NCBI GenBank assembly: GCA_050180705.1
Contig: JBFXDX010000016.1
Span: 1 to 64,000 of the forward strand
Reading direction: 5' to 3'
From: SB25 sp050180705
GTDB lineage: Bacteria > Bacteroidota > Bacteroidia > Bacteroidales > Tenuifilaceae
DNA: 64,000 nucleotides
Positions 1-9,591 of this stretch are shown one piece after another. The notes under the pieces were generated by a model that made no database searches, was not told where the DNA came from, and was given only the letters and a program-made list of their open reading frames with translations. Both the position numbers and the translations under genes were made by a program. Position 1 is the first letter of the stretch; the number at the start of each line of letters is the position of its first letter.

Positions 1-398
1 ATTTCATTTGCATCCGATTTTATATCAAAACCTGTAATTCTCGTAGGCCACGCATTCAACAATTTCCAAGTCATAGTTGGATTTCCCGCCTCGTCAAATA
101 GCTGAATAGTTACCGTCTCCCTTTTTATGGTATTCATTTTAAAAGCATTGAACCATTCTAAGAAGCAATTATCATTAACAAAAACACCCTTTTTAAGCGT
201 TGCATTGCTAAACTTTACAATTCCAGGCATTTTGATAGTGGAAAAATTACCATCGCCATGCCTATACTCGATTATCTGATTCTCGACATTCAAACCCGAC
301 ACCTCTTGAAATCGTGCCGCATTGTCCTGCGAACCAAACTTAACGCTGAAGTAAAACTTTGGCAATGGCCATGTATTATTCATATTTTCCTCTGACAT
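1..398 (-). CDS. Contractile-tail tube protein (gp19/Pvc1-like), 3' end outside window
   Basis: Partial gene running off the left edge; 132 codons are visible. The translation starts MSEENMNNTWPLPKFYFSVK and continues with the features of the T4 gp19-like tail-tube family found in Bacteroidota contractile injection systems: PLPKF(Y/H)FSV near the N-terminus, FQEVSGLNVE around residues 35-45, IEYRHGD, the KMPGIVKFSNATLKKGVF block near residues 65-85, and TWKLLNAWP near the visible end. These proteins stack as hexameric rings forming the inner tube of an extracellular contractile injection system (eCIS) or a phage tail. The start could be the ATG at 398 or the one at 383 (MNNTWPLP); conserved sequence begins after the second. 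The sheath, baseplate and AAA+ genes expected nearby would lie outside the window. Family assignment is firm; whether it is eCIS or prophage cannot be told here. Confidence 0.85.
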   Translation of the reverse strand, partial: MSEENMNNTWPLPKFYFSVKFGSQDNAARFQEVSGLNVENQIIEYRHGDGNFSTIKMPGIVKFSNATLKKGVFVNDNCFLEWFNAFKMNTIKRETVTIQLFDEAGNPTMTWKLLNAWPTRITGFDIKSDANE

Positions 399-509
399 AT
401 AGTTTAATTGTGAAACTAGAGTAATTTTATTTAGTTTATTATTGGCTGCAACATTATATAAATCAAAAAGTACAAACCCATTGTGTATATGGAATTTTAT
501 AGCATGATT

Positions 510-1742
510 TTATTCAAAAAGTAATTCTTTAGTCAATGTATAAGTCTTTATGGAATCGTTATATTTTACGCCTAAATTAATTGTATTGCTTATGTTAACC
601 ATTTGTTTGTATTCGCAATATGACAAAGAATCAAAAAGTGGCTTATCATTAACTGAAACAACCTCCGAGAACAACTCTATTCCAACTCTTGATGCTGGCG
701 AATTCTCTATAATACTAGTTATTTCGGCTTTATTAAGATCTTTATTGTATGTAGTTGAAAATCCGTATGTATTCCAAATAAAATTCTGAACGCTATCATT
801 GGGCACCAAAATAAGCATCTTATCTTTCCAGCTAATTATTGTTTTGTAACTCATAAAAAATTTTAACCCAAGAAGATTAAGACTTCTACGACTTGTTAGA
901 ACAGGCACTTTGTTAACAAAATAGTTCGAGTCGCTAAAAATTAAGCTATCTAATAAATAGTACTTATTGTTAAAGCGTTTATTCTTATTCACTTTTCCAA
1001 GTCCTTTGGCACCTAATCCTAAAATTATCTTTTCCTTAAGGGTTAATGAGTCTTTAAGTAATCGTTCTTCTTCCAACGAAAGTGACGTGCTGTTTCCTAA
1101 ATCAATTAAAACTCTTTTGGATTCCTTATTCTTTCCAAACTTTATATTTGTACTTAAATGATGACTAAATCTATTTTCAGAAAGGGGTATTTCAATCTCA
1201 TTACCTGTAAATTCAGTTCGGCTAAGCTGTTTTGAGAGGATTATTATTTGTTTTTTAAAATCGATCTCCCAAACAAAATGTTTCATCAATCCTGTGCCAA
1301 TTATACCACATATATCCTCGGAACAATCAAAGTCAAAATTCATTTCGCTTGCATTAATATTATCAATCTTCGCATTCCCTATTTGTATAGAATTTATTTT
1401 TCTGATCTTATTAAAAAAAATGTTTTTCGTAGCACCTACACCAATCCCAAACCCATTACTTTCCAAGTTTTGACTGTTAGTAAAGTTTTCGAAGATATGA
1501 TTTCCGGCACCACTATCTAGAATGAATAGATAATCACAAGAACTATTATTAATCTTTGCTTTAATCTGAATGTGGCCTGTTTGCGTATATGTAAATGGTA
1601 TTGTATCACATGTAAAACTTTCATTTAACTCTCCCTGATCGAGTTTGTTATATTGAGATAAGGTATTGAAAATAAAAAATACAACTGCTATTCCAATTAG
1701 TAATAGTAGTACCCCAATTCCTTTTAAAACTATTTTTTGCAT
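510..1742 (-). CDS. Membrane-anchored retropepsin-like aspartyl protease with C-terminal PDZ domain
   Basis: A protein of 410 residues from the ATG at 1742; an in-frame GTG at 1766 would add eight residues, but the ATG has AAGGG just upstream and is preferred. A single hydrophobic segment at about residues 7-27 anchors it, so the rest is probably periplasmic. Two retropepsin-like lobes follow: FILDSGAGNHIF (Asp about 76) with the GIIGTGLMKHF strand of the first lobe, and VLIDLGNSTSLSL (Asp about 214) in the second. The second lobe has Asp-Leu-Gly instead of Asp-Thr/Ser-Gly. A PDZ-like domain occupies about residues 330-400 (ITSIIENSPASRVGI). This architecture is common in Bacteroidota; substrates are unknown. 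It faces the same way as the tail-tube gene but nothing shows that it belongs to that locus. Confidence 0.75.
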   Translation of the reverse strand: MQKIVLKGIGVLLLLIGIAVVFFIFNTLSQYNKLDQGELNESFTCDTIPFTYTQTGHIQIKAKINNSSCDYLFILDSGAGNHIFENFTNSQNLESNGFGIGVGATKNIFFNKIRKINSIQIGNAKIDNINASEMNFDFDCSEDICGIIGTGLMKHFVWEIDFKKQIIILSKQLSRTEFTGNEIEIPLSENRFSHHLSTNIKFGKNKESKRVLIDLGNSTSLSLEEERLLKDSLTLKEKIILGLGAKGLGKVNKNKRFNNKYYLLDSLIFSDSNYFVNKVPVLTSRRSLNLLGLKFFMSYKTIISWKDKMLILVPNDSVQNFIWNTYGFSTTYNKDLNKAEITSIIENSPASRVGIELFSEVVSVNDKPLFDSLSYCEYKQMVNISNTINLGVKYNDSIKTYTLTKELLFE

Positions 1743-1790
1743 ATCCCTTGTTTTAACCGACTCCACACTAGTAGTCGTTGTTTTAATCTG

Positions 1791-2222
1791 TTAAACTGTT
1801 TGTGGGTTAAAATCCACCATCCATTCAATTCCATACTTATCCCGAAACATTCCAAAATACGAGCCCCAAGGGCTGTCTGAAATCGGCATTTCAACGTTTC
1901 CTCCAGCCGAAAGCCCATTAAATAGTCTATCGGCCTCTTCTTTACTTTCTACGCTAATAGAAATCTTACTTCTGTTCTCATTTTCATTATGCTTTCCCAT
2001 AAATTCGGGTGTATCGCTTCCCATTAGCACACTACATTTACCAATGGGCAATGCAATGTGTATAATCTTGTTTGCCTCACTATTCGACACAGGCATTTCC
2101 GAGAATGAAAAATCTTTATAGCGAAAAATCGCTGCAAATTCGCCTCCAAAAACGGATTTATAAAATGCAAAAGCCTCTTCGGCATTTCCATTAAAATGAA
2201 TGTATGGATTTATTTGTGCCAT
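1791..2222 (-). CDS. VOC-superfamily protein (PhnB/glyoxalase-like)
   Basis: 143 residues. It opens INPYIHFNGNAEEAFAFYKSVFGGEF, the hallmark of PhnB-type VOC (vicinal oxygen chelate) proteins, and ends with PWGSYFGMFRDKYGIEWMVDF, the usual C-terminal strand of the second beta-alpha-beta-beta-beta module. Length matches the family (about 140 residues). Members bind small metabolites or antibiotics; the specific ligand cannot be inferred. No signal peptide, so cytoplasmic. Separated by 48 bp from the protease-like gene downstream; co-transcription is possible but not shown. Confidence 0.85.
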   Translation of the reverse strand: MAQINPYIHFNGNAEEAFAFYKSVFGGEFAAIFRYKDFSFSEMPVSNSEANKIIHIALPIGKCSVLMGSDTPEFMGKHNENENRSKISISVESKEEADRLFNGLSAGGNVEMPISDSPWGSYFGMFRDKYGIEWMVDFNPQTV

Positions 2223-2273
2223 ATTACACTATTTTGTTCTTTCGATGAAAATTACGGCGAATGATTAGCCATA

Positions 2274-2870
2274 TTATTCTTCAATCATTTTATTAATCTT
2301 TGGTTGTACAATCCAAATACCAACCGGGTAAAACCATATCAAAAAGAACTCCCCTACAAAATCTCCAAATTTCACTTCGCGCTGTAGTTCAACGGTCTTA
2401 AAAGTCTTTGCCACAAAATAAAGAGAATAGAAAATACAAAACATTGCAAAAAAATGTAGCGGAAAAATCACCGCAAAAAGGCCACCAATTAGTACTAAGT
2501 TTGGTTCTGGATTTGAACTAAATAATCCATTCATAGATATGCTAAAAAACATCATAAACACTAATATGTATATCAGGGGAATGAAAAAGAAAACCTTAAA
2601 TTTTCGTACCTTCATTGTTACATTTTCAGGAACCTTATTTTGTAATCCAATTGCAACAGACCAAAACCAGCCAAAGAAGATAGCCATAAATACTATCATA
2701 ATCACCGGGGAGTATTTCATATAATTAAACATCACAGTTGGGTCAGGATTTGTTTGAGTTGCAAAATTGGATATCATTAAACCCATTACTATAAATTGAA
2801 AAATCATTGGTATTCCGAATGTCAAGAGAAAAAGTTGCCAATGTTTTGCTTTTAAAAATAGCGCTGTCAT
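2274..2870 (-). CDS. Conserved-looking integral membrane protein, function unknown
   Basis: 198 residues with about four predicted transmembrane segments, at roughly residues 10-32, 52-74, 92-112 and 125-155. A C-terminal soluble stretch carries FGDFVGEFFLIWFYPVGIWIVQP; this GDFVGEFFLIWFFPIGIW pattern is familiar from small Bacteroidota membrane proteins of unknown role. The ATG at 2870 gives a short amphipathic N-terminus (LFLKAKHWQ) before the first helix. It is followed by the VOC gene 51 bp downstream. No catalytic motif is visible. Confidence 0.7.
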   Translation of the reverse strand: MTALFLKAKHWQLFLLTFGIPMIFQFIVMGLMISNFATQTNPDPTVMFNYMKYSPVIMIVFMAIFFGWFWSVAIGLQNKVPENVTMKVRKFKVFFFIPLIYILVFMMFFSISMNGLFSSNPEPNLVLIGGLFAVIFPLHFFAMFCIFYSLYFVAKTFKTVELQREVKFGDFVGEFFLIWFYPVGIWIVQPKINKMIEE

Positions 2871-3093
2871 CTTTGTACTTTATTTAGTTTGTAATTAGTT
2901 TTTTCATTATTGTTTTACGGTAGTAATTCAATGGTATTAACAACCTGCGATCTCTCAGTCTTCTAATCCTTTTATTATACATTACTTCAATTTAAAACTA
3001 GCAAAATATTTTATAATACAATACAAATTAAGCAGGTAATAGTGCCAAAATACGCAAGATTAAGACGTTTATAACTTTGCCTAGCAAAAGAGC

Positions 3094-3696
3094 CTAAAAA
3101 AAATCTTTTATTCCACTCAATATACTTTGAGCGGCATATGAGGCTAAAATCAACCCCATTACCTTACTTATCACAATAATTCCCGACTCACCTATTTTCC
3201 GTTGAATAAAGTTGGAAGCAAGCAGCAAAAAGCATGTTAATGCAATTACAATTAAAAGCATTAACGTAGTAATCAACTGCTGCGTTAATGTATAAATGTG
3301 ATTATCGGTCAACAGAACCACAGCCATAATGGCTCCTGGTGAAGCAATTGAGGGTACAGCCACCGGGAAAATTGTTACTTTCTTATAATCCTTGATTAAG
3401 TGCTTCTCCGACTCAGGTTTTCCTTCCCCAAATATCATGGTTAGTGCAAAAAGGAAAAGTATAATACCACCCGATATTTGAAATGCCGCAAGCGTAATGT
3501 CCATTCCCTCCAGAATAACCTGACCAACCACAATGAAAAATAGTAGAACCAAGAATGCAATTGTTGATGCGCTAATGGCTATCTTTCGCTTATGTTTTTC
3601 GTCAAAATTTTTGGTGGCTTCAAGATAAACAGGAATGGAACCTAGAGGATCGACTACCGCAAAAATGAGCAAAAGTGTATTCAATAGTTCTTTCAT
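3094..3696 (-). CDS. MarC-family integral membrane protein
   Basis: 200 residues from the ATG at 3696; a TTG at 3705 is in frame and less likely. Six transmembrane segments. The N-terminal FAVVDPLGSIPVYLEAT and the central FPVAVPSIASPGAIMAVVLLTDN are the two diagnostic half-repeats of the MarC/UPF0056 family. MarC was once linked to multiple antibiotic resistance in E. coli, but that role was withdrawn and its transport function remains undefined. It is a solitary gene here: no neighbour suggests a substrate. Confidence 0.88.
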   Translation of the reverse strand: MKELLNTLLLIFAVVDPLGSIPVYLEATKNFDEKHKRKIAISASTIAFLVLLFFIVVGQVILEGMDITLAAFQISGGIILFLFALTMIFGEGKPESEKHLIKDYKKVTIFPVAVPSIASPGAIMAVVLLTDNHIYTLTQQLITTLMLLIVIALTCFLLLASNFIQRKIGESGIIVISKVMGLILASYAAQSILSGIKDFF

Positions 3697-3797
3697 GCTA
3701 ACCAAACTTTAGGTTTAACTTGCTTAATGCATAATGCAAATAATTTATTACGCTAATGAGTAAAACTCCAACAGCATAATTAGCCATAAAGCCGAAA

Positions 3798-3810
3798 CTA
3801 AGGTAGTAAT
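3798..3810. repeat. 13-bp direct repeat on one side of the map gene (copy 1)
   Basis: CTAAGGTAGTAAT is repeated exactly at 4759-4771, so that the two copies flank the methionine aminopeptidase gene. The surrounding bases are also similar (GAAACTAAGG here, GAAGCTAAGG there). It may be chance or a trace of an old insertion or duplication. Confidence 0.35.
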
Positions 3811-3922
3811 TTTTTTGTTCCTGTTATTATTAGCCCAATGGTAATGTTTACAGTTGATAGTTGATCGTAAAGAACTTTGAGTGACAGTTGATGGTATAAA
3901 GCAATCTTCCTTTTTACTATTG

Positions 3923-4687
3923 CTAATTCCAGATTTCATTAGATTTTGTTAGAATGATTGGAGTGCCATCGGTTACAAGGATTGTTTGTTCATGCTGCGT
4001 TATATACCCGCCTCTATTCCCGACTAGAGTCCAGCCATCATTTAGCTCAACTGCCATAGTTGAATTTGTCGAAATGAATGTCTCAATAGCAACAGTCGTG
4101 TTTTTTTTAAATCTTTCGTGGTTCGCTTTTTCTCTGTAATTCAGAATATACTCAGGCTCTTCGTGTAAACTGCGTCCTACACCATGACCTGCCAAGTTTT
4201 TAATTACTTTAAATCCTGATTTTTTAGCTTCGGTTTCTATTAAATAGCCAATTTCAGAAAGTTTTACTCCTCCTTTGATATTATGAATCGCCTTAAATAG
4301 AATTTGTTTTGACGCATCAACAAGAGGTTGATGATTATGAATGTCATTTCCAAGTACAAAAGAACCGCCATTATCGGACCAAAAGCCATTTAGCTCCGCC
4401 GATACATCAATATTAATTAAATCCCCTTCCTTTAATATCTTTTTCTCCGATGGAATTCCGTGAGCGGCTTCTTCATTTACACTTATGCAGGAATAACCAG
4501 GAAATCCATAAGTTTCATAAGGTGCAGATTTGGCTCCATAACTTTTTAATATACTTCCGCCATATTCATCCAACTCTTTAGTTGACATGCCGACCTTAGC
4601 GTATTCCCTCATTAACTTAAGTGTAATTCCAACAACTTCACTAATCTTTATCATTCCGATTAATTCGGATTCTTTGGTGATTGACAT
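3923..4687 (-). CDS. map: Methionine aminopeptidase, type I
   Basis: 254 residues; removes the initiator Met from nascent proteins in the cytoplasm. The pita-bread fold metal ligands are recognisable in order: Asp in LINIDVSAEL, Asp in FWSDNGGSF, His in LAGHGVGRSLHEEP, Glu in VAIETFIST and Glu in ITQHEQTILV. The substrate-binding His is in AAHGIP. The usual Bacteroidota map lies in the ribosomal-protein cluster; this copy stands alone beside repeats and is somewhat divergent (SDNGGSF in place of the common GDTSKMF type), so it is probably a second paralogue. ATG at 4687 is the only sensible start. Confidence 0.9.
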   Translation of the reverse strand: MSITKESELIGMIKISEVVGITLKLMREYAKVGMSTKELDEYGGSILKSYGAKSAPYETYGFPGYSCISVNEEAAHGIPSEKKILKEGDLINIDVSAELNGFWSDNGGSFVLGNDIHNHQPLVDASKQILFKAIHNIKGGVKLSEIGYLIETEAKKSGFKVIKNLAGHGVGRSLHEEPEYILNYREKANHERFKKNTTVAIETFISTNSTMAVELNDGWTLVGNRGGYITQHEQTILVTDGTPIILTKSNEIWN

Positions 4688-4758
4688 GACTTTAGCTTCT
4701 TTTATTTTATTCTAAATATACCAACTCTAGAATGGCATATTCTGTCGCAAATTCGAAG

Positions 4759-4771
4759 CTAAGGTAGTAAT
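4759..4771. repeat. 13-bp direct repeat (copy 2)
   Basis: Exact second copy of CTAAGGTAGTAAT at 3798-3810, upstream of map. Confidence 0.35.
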
Positions 4772-4947
4772 ATTTGGGAAGTATGTTTCGTTAAACCAAT
4801 GACAATAACCGTCTTTAACGTTCCTGCATTTATGTGATCATCTGTAATTATACTTTAGAAAATTCTCAGACAAACTCTCTCGGAACTAGCGGCTCTATAA
4901 GGTTGTTATAAACTAAAAATACATTAAACATATAATCACATAACATT

Positions 4948-5059
4948 AGCGGTATGGTTAATTGTTGTTGCAATGCCAATTTCATGGATTCCCATTTTAT
5001 CAAAGATTGATATATCTTGAATGGAAGACATTCCGAAAATTGCAATTAACCATACCGCT
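4948..5059. repeat. 112-bp long-palindrome element (attC-like), element 1
   Basis: The ends form a perfect 17-bp inverted repeat: AGCGGTATGGTTAATTG at 4948-4964 and its exact complement at 5043-5059. Outside the arms, TAACA (4941-4945) and TGTTA (5060-5064) extend the pairing after a small bulge. The element begins 17 bp after the stop codon of the minus-strand adhesin gene (5077). Elements 2 and 3 at 14438-14547 and 20699-20808 have nearly the same length but mostly different sequence, though element 2 shares the stem GCGGTATGGTT. Conserved fold with variable sequence, placed 3' of a gene, is what integron attC sites look like, but no integrase gene or clear core GTTRRRY box is present, so the link is an inference. 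The rest of the 389-bp gap (4688-5076) shows nothing else recognisable. Confidence 0.6.
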
Positions 5060-5350
5060 TGTTACATATAGTTTATTTATTCTTTCACAATTTTAACTGT
5101 TTGTTTCTCGCCATTATTTTTTACAATGATTAATAAATAAACTCCGGATTTTAAGTGACTCCCATTTATATCTTTTTCTCCCTTAAAATCAGTACTGAAC
5201 ACGATTCTACCAGATAGATCATTGATAATAATTTGTGAAATATCGTCACCTACATTATCAAGATGAACATAATTAGTAAAAGGATTAGGATAAACAGATA
5301 ATTTATTTTTAGAAATATCAGAGATATCAGATGGATTATCATTATCCTCA

Positions 5351-7075
5351 ATTGTATACACATACACCGTGTTCGTTCCAAGCGTTGCGTTGGTTGGGTT
5401 CGATAGAGTAACAACTACGGTTTCATCATCCTCCACCAGCTCATCGTCCACGATATCCGAGATGGTTATAATACCGCTTGTGCTGCCTGCGTTAATTGTC
5501 AACGTTCCGTTGGCTAGCGTATAGTCGGTACCGCCTCCTGTGGCTGTTCCGCTTACGGTGTAATCAACAGTGACATTGGAGGCACTACTTGCCGATAAGT
5601 TAACCTGTAATACAGCACTGCTCACCGATTCCGCCCCGCTTGAACTGGTTGAACTGAACGATACTGTTGGAACTGAAGGTTCGTCGTTATCAGTAATGGT
5701 ATAGGTATACACTGTATTTGTACCAAGCGTTGCGTTGGTTGGGTTCGATAGAGTAACAACTACGGTTTCATCATCTTCTACCAGCTCATCGTCCACGATA
5801 TCCGAGATGGTTATTGTTCCGCTTGTGCTGCCTGCGTTAATTGTCAACGTTCCGTTGGCAAGGGTATAGTCGGTACCGCCTCCTGTGGCTGTTCCGCTTA
5901 CGGTGTAATCAACGGTGACATTGGAAGCACTGCTTGCCGATAAGTTAACCTGTAATACAGCACTGCTCTCCGATTCAGCCCCGCTTGAGCTGGTTGAACT
6001 GAACGATACTGTTGGAACGGAAGGTTCGTCGTTATCAGTAATGGTATAGGTATACACTGTATTTGTACCAAGCGTTGCGTTGGTTGGGTTCGATAGAGTA
6101 ACAACTACGGTTTCATCATCTTCTACCAGCTCATCGTCCACGATATCCGAGATGGTTATTGTTCCGCTTGTGCTGCCTGCGTTAATTGTCAACGTTCCGT
6201 TGGCAAGGGTATAGTCGGTACCGCCTCCTGTGGCTGTTCCGCTTACGGTGTAATCAACGGTGACATTGGAAGCACTGCTTGCCGATAAGTTAACCTGTAA
6301 TACAGCACTGCTCTCCGATTCAGCCCCGCTTGAGCTGGTTGAACTGAACGATACTGTTGGAACGGAAGGTTCGTCGTTATCAGTAATGGTATAGGTATAC
6401 ACTGTATTTGTACCAAGCGTTGCGTTGGTTGGGTTCGATAGAGTAACAACTACGGTTTCATCATCCTCCACCAGCTCATCGTCCACAATATCCGAGATGG
6501 TTATTGTTCCGCTTGTGCTGCCTGCGTTAATTGTCAACGTTCCGTTGGCTAGCGTATAATCGGTACCGCCTCCTGTGGCTGTTCCGCTTACGGTGTAATC
6601 AACGGTGACATTGGAGGCACTACTTGCCGATAAGTTAACCTGTAATACAGCACTGCTCACCGACTCAGCCCCGCTTGAGCTGGTTGAGCTGAACGATACT
6701 GTTGGAGCTGAAGGTTCATCGTTATCAGTAATGGTATAGGTATACACTGTATTTGTACCAAGCGTTGCGTTGGTTGGGTTCGATAGAGTAACAACTACAG
6801 TTTCATCATCCTCCACCAGCTCATCGTCCACAATATCCGAGATGGTTATTATACCGCTTGTGCTGCCTGCGTTAATTGTCAATGTTCCGTTGGCTAGCGT
6901 ATAGTCGGTACCGCCTCCTGTGGCTGTTCCGCTTACGGTGTAATTGACTGTGACTGGAAGTCCACTTTCAGATGATAAACTAATCGGCAAGCTGAAATTA
7001 CTAACCGATTCTAATTCACTCGAATTAGATGATATAAAACTTACTACTGGCATGGCATCGTCATCAGTAATAGTA
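5351..7075 (-). repeat. 345-bp tandem repeats coding for Calx-beta domains (5 units)
   Basis: The anchor ATGGTATAGG recurs at 5696, 6041, 6386 and 6731, exactly 345 bp apart (115 codons), with a variant unit at either side. The inner units are almost identical at the nucleotide level, including at silent positions, so they were recently duplicated or homogenised by gene conversion. The unit nearest 7000 is the most divergent. Such an array invites copy-number change and assembly collapse. Confidence 0.9.
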
Positions 7076-7078
7076 GCG

Positions 7079-8090
7079 GTATGAGAAGTCGTAGTACCCT
7101 GTGTCGCATTGGTAGGTGTGGCCATGTCTACAATCACTGTTTCATCATTCTCATCCAACACATCATTGGCTATGGTAATGGTGATATCGGCAGAGGTGGA
7201 GCCCGCCGGAATTGTTAATGGACTGGCTGTAATGCTATAATCAACTCCACTGCCGGTAGCTGTACTTGATCCATTGACAGTGAAAGGTACGGTAATGGTT
7301 TTGCCACTGGCTGCCGATAGCTGAGCCGTAATGGTCATGGTGCCGCTTTCATCGACACTACTCTGCGAGGCCGCTGTAAAGCTTACTGTTGGTGCAGCGT
7401 CATCGTCGGTAATAGTAGCGGTATGAGAAGTAGTAGTACCCTGTGTAGCATTGGTAGGTGTGCCCATGTCTACAATCACTGTTTCATCATTCTCATACAA
7501 CTCATCACTGGCTATGGTAATGGTGATATCGGCAGAGGTGGAGCCCGCCGGAATTGTTAATGGACTGGCTGTAATGCTATAATCAACTCCACTGCCGGTA
7601 GCTGTACTTGATCCATTGACAGTGAAAGGTACGGTAATGGTTTTGCCACTGGCTGCCGATAGCTGAGCCGTAATGGTCATGGTGCCGCTTTCATCGGCAC
7701 TACTCTGCGAGGCCGCTGTAAAACTTACTGTTGGTACAGCGTCATCATCGGTAATAGTAGCGGTATGAGAAGTAGTAGTACCCTGTGTAGCATTGGTAGG
7801 TGTGTCCATGTCTACAATCACTGTTTCATCATCCTCATCCAACGCATCATTGGCTATGGTAATGGTGATATCGGCAGAGGTGGAACCTGCGGAAATGGTC
7901 AACGGGCTGGCTGTAATGCTATAATCCGATTCACTGGCTGTACTTGAGGCATTTACAGTAAATGGAATTGTTACTGTATTAATAGTTGCCTCGGATAGTT
8001 GGGCTGTGATAATCATTTGGCCACTTTCATCGACACTGGACTGCGATGCTGTAGTAAAAGTAACAGTCGGGACAATGTAGAAAGTACGAA
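7079..8090 (-). repeat. 342-bp tandem repeats coding for Calx-beta domains (3 units)
   Basis: The anchor GTATGAGAAG recurs at 7079, 7421 and 7763, exactly 342 bp apart (114 codons). These three units code for ATITDDD-type Calx-beta repeats and form a second, distinct homogenised family next to the 345-bp family in the same gene. The unit nearest 8000 is the most diverged and three codons shorter inside. Confidence 0.88.
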
Positions 8091-9545
8091 TCAACTGTGT
8101 TGCTGATATATTGTTATTTCCAGCCAAGTCCTGAGCAACAGAACCCGCGATATCTACACTTACTGAGCCTTGTACTATTGGCGTTATATCTACTGTATAA
8201 GTAGTACCATTACCGCTAAAGTTAGCAGCAGTACCATTGGTTATAGTAATATCGTCTACCTCAAACCCTGTAACCAACTCGCTAAAAGTAATAGTTACTG
8301 GTATTGGCGAACTACTGGTTGATTCACTTGTAGTACTACTTATTACTACGGTTGGTGCTACAGCATCAACCAGAACAGCGCTGGTTGTTGGTGCAGTAAA
8401 CGCCAGAATGGCATCATTGCCCGCTGCATCTTTAATAGTTCCGCTATTCAGTACTACACTGCTTCCCGAAGCAACACCATCGGCATCGTAATCGCCTGAA
8501 GCCACTGTATAGCTATATGTCAAGATAGAACTTTCGGAACCAGACGTGTACACCGCATGCCTATTGCTGCTACCAACAGTTACCTCAATATAAGGAGAGC
8601 CACTTACTGTAACATCCTCACTAAACGTTACTGTGTATTGCAGCACATTGCCAATGGCATAAGTACCAGCAGCAGGGCCAGAAACACTCGTAATGGTTGG
8701 AGCAACAGCATCGACTAAAACGGCACTGGTTGATGGTGCAGTAAACGTTAACGTGGCATCATTGCCCGCGGCATCGTTAATAGTGCCGCCATTCAGTACT
8801 ACATTGCTTCCCGTAGCAATACCATCGGCATCGTAATCGCCTGAAGCCACTGTGTAGCTATATTTTAAACTAGTAGTTTGTGAACCAGAAGCATAAACTG
8901 CATGTATTTTGCTACTACCAACAGCTACCTCAATATAAGGAGAGCCACTTACAGTAACATCCTCACTGAATGTTACAGTGTACTGCAGTACATCGCCAAT
9001 AGCATAAGTACCTGAAGCAGGGGCAGAAACACTCGTAATGGTTGGAGCAACTGCATCGACCAAAACATTTACGGCAGTGCTGCCACTAAAAGTAAGTGTT
9101 GCATTCTCTCCCTCATCATCCTTAATGGTACCACCATTCAAGGTAATATTCGATACCATAGCCACGCCAGTTGCATCATAATCACCAGAGACTACTGTAT
9201 AACGGAAGGTTAAAGCACTAGAACCTGTTCCTGCATAATAGTAAGCATTAACAGTACTACCACCGATATTCAAAGTTAAATAAGGTGTACCGCTAGCAGT
9301 AACCACATTCACCGCTTTGCTGAAATTAACGGTATAATCAAGGATCTGACCAATGCTATAAGTTCCCCCAACTGGAGAAGAAACACTACTGATGTAAGGA
9401 GAATCTTTAGTTTTAAAAGAAACAACATCGCCATAACTTACACCTGCACTGCTTATTGCGTATGCTCGCACATAGTAAGTGGTATTTGCTGTTAAACCAG
9501 TAATCGATGCGGTGAAAGCTCCCGTTGTCGAAGCGGCACCTTTAT

Positions 9546-9591
9546 CTACTTTACTATCCGAAGTAGTTGTACTCCCGTTGTATTCCAGCAA
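9546..9591 (-). other. Frameshift site joining the two halves of the adhesin gene
   Basis: The two frames overlap by 46 bp here. On the coding strand the reading TGG AAT ACA ACG GGA GTA must become ... ACG GGN AGT ACA to pass from CWNTTG into STTTSDSK; exactly one missing base at the GGG run explains this. Confidence 0.75.

Larger units (their letters stand above)
5077..9591 (-). pseudogene. Giant T9SS-secreted adhesin-like protein, C-terminal part (separated by frameshift)
   Basis: 1504-codon frame carrying the C-terminal two thirds of one protein with 9546-12107. It opens inside an fn3-like motif (TASITGLTANTTYYVRAYAI). Next come three Ig-like repeats of about 105 residues, each with APTITSVS and GTYAIG or GTYSIG, ending in NGGTI; then one Ig-like domain (FSELVTGFEVDDITITNGTA), then eight Calx-beta repeats (DDETV and ATITDDD or YTITDND signatures), and finally a T9SS type-A sorting domain (NKLSVYPNPF, then LKSGVYLLI, ending VKIVKE). 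The frame lacks a signal peptide of its own and its first ATG lies inside the overlapping upstream frame, so it is unlikely to be a separate gene. Calx-beta repeats bind Ca2+; an outer-surface adhesion or structural role is inferred. Confidence 0.8.

Noticed and set aside
3748..3939. Small 63-codon minus-strand frame overlapping the end of map
   Set aside because: Overlaps map, has no recognisable motif and includes TTGATAGTTGATCG-type repeat words; probably non-coding.
5351..8090. CRISPR array or intergenic tandem repeat
   Set aside because: Repeats of 342-345 bp are in frame and encode Calx-beta domains; far too long and contiguous for CRISPR.
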